This document shows, piece by piece, positions 13,702 through 15,546 of a stretch of DNA of 15,546 bases. The stretch lies in NCBI GenBank assembly GCA_036265935.1, contig DATAOB010000040.1, forward strand, positions 1 through 15,546, written 5' to 3'. The position numbers and the translations under genes are program-made. Numbering within the stretch: position 1 is the first letter of the stretch; each line of letters begins with the position of its first letter. Under the pieces are notes generated by a model. It was not told where the DNA came from and made no database searches. It saw only the letters and a list, made by a program, of their open reading frames with translations. This DNA comes from JAFASC01 sp036265935 (GTDB lineage: Bacteria; Pseudomonadota; Alphaproteobacteria; Rhizobiales; Beijerinckiaceae).

Positions 13702-14183
13702 AGCCGAGGCTCTACCCGGCATAAGCGCGCTGCAACGCATGCGATATCGAGCTTCTTCATTTTCATCAAAGCAGCAAAGACGCGATCGCGCTTTTCGGGT
13801 TCCTCGCTATCCATGAGACGCGGCAGAATCGCCGGGACGATCTGCCAGGAAACGCCGTACTTGTCTTTGAGCCACCTGCATTGCTCGCTCGCCGGGTCGG
13901 CGGAGAGCTTCGTCCATAGGTCGTCGATCTCCTCCTGCGTCTCGCAATTCACCACGAATGAGATCGCTGGCGAGAAGGTGAAGATCGGGCCGCCGTTGAG
14001 CGCGAGGAAATCCTCACCGTTGAGCTCGAACGAGACTTCCAACACCGTGCCCTTCGGCAGCGGCATGCCGTCGCCATAATGCGAGATTGCGGTGACCCGC
14101 GAGTTCTTGAATACGGAGACATAGAAGTTGGCAGCTTCTTCCGCCTGGTTGTCGAACCATAGGCAGGGAGCGATGTTGGGCAT
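13698..14183 (-). CDS. PhnB-like VOC family protein with altered C-terminus
   Basis: The 161-residue protein belongs to the PhnB/3-demethylubiquinone methyltransferase-like group of VOC proteins. It shows APCLWFDNQAEEAANFYVSVF (about 5-25), GGPIFTFSPAISFVV, WTKLSA and the conserved WLKDKYGVSWQIVP. The family normally ends KKLDIAALxRAYxG. Here the frame reads KKLDIACVAARLCRVEPRL, while the +1 frame at the same place reads ALQRAYAG and then a stop at 13712-13714. A one-base insertion in GCATGCG (13738-13744) explains this and lengthens the protein so that its stop falls inside the neighbour's. It starts 5 bases after the GalC-like stop, so it is likely the third gene of that operon. Function is unknown; the name 3-demethylubiquinone methyltransferase is misleading. 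Confidence 0.85.
   Translation of the reverse strand: MPNIAPCLWFDNQAEEAANFYVSVFKNSRVTAISHYGDGMPLPKGTVLEVSFELNGEDFLALNGGPIFTFSPAISFVVNCETQEEIDDLWTKLSADPASEQCRWLKDKYGVSWQIVPAILPRLMDSEEPEKRDRVFAALMKMKKLDIACVAARLCRVEPRL
13699..13714. terminator. Bidirectional hairpin between convergent genes
   Basis: TAGAGCC (13699-13705) and GGCTCTA (13708-13714) are perfect inverted repeats around GA. The left TAG is the stop of the membrane-protein gene. The right CTA is the TAG stop that the VOC gene would have in its family-typical frame. It is well placed as a two-way terminator, though without T-runs. Confidence 0.5.
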
Positions 14184-14188
14184 GCTTT

Positions 14189-14881
14189 TCAGATGTCCTC
14201 GAGCCGGTCGACATAAGTAAGCCCGGCCTTGTTCAGCGGCTCGCGCATTCCATACATGTCGAGGCCGATCTCGCCGGCGGCAAGCCGCTTGCGTTTTCCG
14301 TCCTCGTCACCGAGGCGCCGGTCGCTCTTCTCCGCGACATCGGCCGCGTCTTTGCGCGAAACGACGACCACTCCATCGTCATCGGCAACAATCGCGTCGC
14401 CCGGCTCGACGTTCACCCCGGCGCAGACGACCGGCACGTTGACCGCGCCGAGCGTCGCCTTCACCGTGCCCTTCGCCGAGACGGCCCGCGACCAGACGGG
14501 AAAGCCCATTTCCTTCAGGGGCTTCACGTCGCGGCAGCCGGCATCGATGACGAGCCCGACGACACCGCGCGCCTGCAGCGATGTCGCCAAAAGCTCGCCG
14601 AACATGCCATCCGTATTGTCGGCGGTGCAGCCGACGACGAGCACGTCACCCCTCTGGCATTGCTCCACCGCGACATGGATCATCCAATTGTCGCCGGGCT
14701 GCGCCAGGACGGTGACGGCTGGCCCCGCAATGGACGCGCCGGGCCAGATCGGCCGTATATAGGTCTTCATCAAACCGATGCGCCCATATGCCTCGTGCGC
14801 CGTCGAGACGCCCGCCTTGGCAAGCGCTGCACAGAGGTCGGCATCGGTTCGGTCGATGTTGCGGACGACGACGTTCTTCAT
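14189..14881 (-). CDS. galC: 4-Carboxy-4-hydroxy-2-oxoadipate / HMG aldolase (GalC/LigK type, RraA fold)
   Basis: This aldolase splits 4-carboxy-4-hydroxy-2-oxoadipate into pyruvate and oxaloacetate, the last step of protocatechuate 4,5-cleavage and gallate degradation. The 230-residue protein shows the RraA-like fold with GELLATSLQARGVVGLVIDAG (95-115) and C116-R117-D118; the Arg-Asp pair matches the catalytic Arg123 and metal-binding Asp124 of the Pseudomonas enzyme. The C-terminal extension (about 180-230) marks aldolases rather than the shorter RNase-E inhibitor RraA. GGAGGA precedes ATG 14881. The ATG overlaps the stop of the upstream GalB-like gene as ATGA, so the two steps are translationally coupled. 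The VOC gene follows after 5 bases. The symbol could equally be ligK. Confidence 0.88.
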   Translation of the reverse strand: MKNVVVRNIDRTDADLCAALAKAGVSTAHEAYGRIGLMKTYIRPIWPGASIAGPAVTVLAQPGDNWMIHVAVEQCQRGDVLVVGCTADNTDGMFGELLATSLQARGVVGLVIDAGCRDVKPLKEMGFPVWSRAVSAKGTVKATLGAVNVPVVCAGVNVEPGDAIVADDDGVVVVSRKDAADVAEKSDRRLGDEDGKRKRLAAGEIGLDMYGMREPLNKAGLTYVDRLEDI

Positions 14882-15546
14882 GCGAGCTCCTCCAGGGACA
14901 TCGGAAAGAGGCGCTGGTAGGCCTCGCCATAGGTCATCGGGCGCCCGGTGTTGCGCCCGCCCTGCGCGCCGCGATTGAGCGCTACGCGATCGTAATAGGC
15001 CCAGAGGTGCCTTTGCGCAGCGAGTACCTGAAACGCCTTGTACTTCGTCTCCCATACATCGTCGATGTTGAGGATGACCTGCGGCTTGAAATTGCACTGC
15101 TCGGGCTGATGCGGCTCGAACAAGAACATCGGCGGCGCGGAATAGGTGTATTTGGCAGCGGGCTTATGACCCATCGCTTGCGCAACGACGCGCGTTTCCT
15201 GCGCAAAAAGCGCGGCTTTCGGATGATCGAAATTGTAGGGGTCTTCGAGCGCGTGGGTCAGCACGAAAGCGGGATTGAGCTCGCGGTAAATGTCGACGGC
15301 GCGGTCGAACATTTCCGGCGTCGTGCGCAGCGGATAATCGCCGGCATCGAAGAACTCGATTTCGGCGCCGAGAATTGCGGCCGCCTTCTCTGCCTCGGCC
15401 CTGCGCGCCTGCTTCACTTTTTCGAGCGTCGCGCCGGATTCTTTCCAGGCGAATTGGCTCTCGCCGCGCTCGCCGAACGAGAGGCAGATGATCTTGACGC
15501 GATAGCCCTTCTTCGAATGCAACGCGATTGCGCCGCCGGCACGCCA
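14878..15546 (-). CDS. galB: PIG-L family 4-oxalomesaconate hydratase-like (GalB), 5' end cut off
   Basis: The frame is open to the window edge, so 222 residues of the C-terminal part are visible, beginning WRAGGAIALHSKKGYRVKII. The PIG-L/LmbE fold is clear: ICLSFGERGESQFAW, FFDAGDYPLR, VLTHALEDPYNFDHPKAAL with the zinc-region histidine, and FEPHQPEQCNF. The N-terminal zinc motif HPDD expected just before WRAGG lies outside the window. GalB of Pseudomonas putida is a PIG-L-fold metalloenzyme that hydrates 4-oxalomesaconate. The ATGA overlap with the GalC-like aldolase, which uses its product, makes this role likely rather than the N-acetylglucosamine deacetylase role common in the fold. A TTG inside the frame at 15522 is not a sensible start because conserved sequence continues beyond it. 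Confidence 0.82.
   Translation of the reverse strand, partial: WRAGGAIALHSKKGYRVKIICLSFGERGESQFAWKESGATLEKVKQARRAEAEKAAAILGAEIEFFDAGDYPLRTTPEMFDRAVDIYRELNPAFVLTHALEDPYNFDHPKAALFAQETRVVAQAMGHKPAAKYTYSAPPMFLFEPHQPEQCNFKPQVILNIDDVWETKYKAFQVLAAQRHLWAYYDRVALNRGAQGGRNTGRPMTYGEAYQRLFPMSLEELA

Noticed and set aside
14882..15097. Upstream extension of the GalC-like aldolase to 15097
   Set aside because: The added 72 residues are the out-of-frame reading of the GalB-like gene. ATG 14881 has a good ribosome binding site and the normal family start.

Overview
The window reads as chromosomal DNA of an alphaproteobacterium, most likely of the Hyphomicrobiales (Bradyrhizobium-like). The grounds are strongly GC-biased codon use, a double cold-shock-domain protein next to a DUF192 protein, an alphaproteobacterial-type PyrE with the PRPP loop LLVEDLATDGRSK, and an aerobic BluB. 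The genus is inference. No tRNA, rRNA, insertion sequence or CRISPR array was seen.

Layout. 1-1297: sparsely coding, with one HdeA-like periplasmic chaperone gene (388-693), palindromes, a repeated 14-mer and at best a doubtful small ORF. 1298-4097, minus strand: double cold-shock protein then DUF192 protein, a sirtuin (Sir2), and two tandem, related, exported Gly/Tyr-rich proteins with His-rich tails. 4244-6130, plus strand: pyrE and an exported beta-propeller protein. 6167-7160: a small secreted CxxC protein divergent from a DUF4337 membrane protein. 7221-10466, plus strand: a tight run of enoyl-CoA hydratase-like, MFS transporter, NudK-like Nudix hydrolase and bluB (5,6-dimethylbenzimidazole synthase). 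10467-13035, minus strand: an extradiol (catechol 2,3-dioxygenase-like) enzyme followed by a benzoylformate decarboxylase-like ThDP enzyme. 13198-13701: a divergent polytopic membrane protein. 13698-15546, minus strand: a PIG-L family GalB-like hydratase cut by the window edge, a GalC/LigK-type aldolase and a PhnB-like VOC protein.

How it fits together. The right-hand 5 kb looks like part of an aromatic catabolism region. The arylglyoxylate decarboxylase and extradiol dioxygenase would act on aromatic substrates. The GalB/GalC pair performs the last two steps of protocatechuate 4,5-cleavage and gallate degradation: oxalomesaconate to carboxy-hydroxy-oxoadipate, then to pyruvate and oxaloacetate. 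The 162-bp divergent intergenic region between the dioxygenase and the membrane protein holds two copies of an inverted-repeat operator (TTGATTAGTCAA and AAGTTGATTGGTCAACTT). This suggests one substrate-responsive repressor, whose gene is not in the window. The enzymes are recognised from conserved residues. That they form one pathway is inference.

Main oddities: a probable one-base insertion that replaces the C-terminus of the PhnB-like protein; a hairpin whose two ends are the stop codons of converging genes; a (GGA)8 tract and an (AGG)4 Shine-Dalgarno tract in one of the Gly/Tyr-rich genes; and a hairpin that would cover the ribosome binding site of the DUF192 gene.
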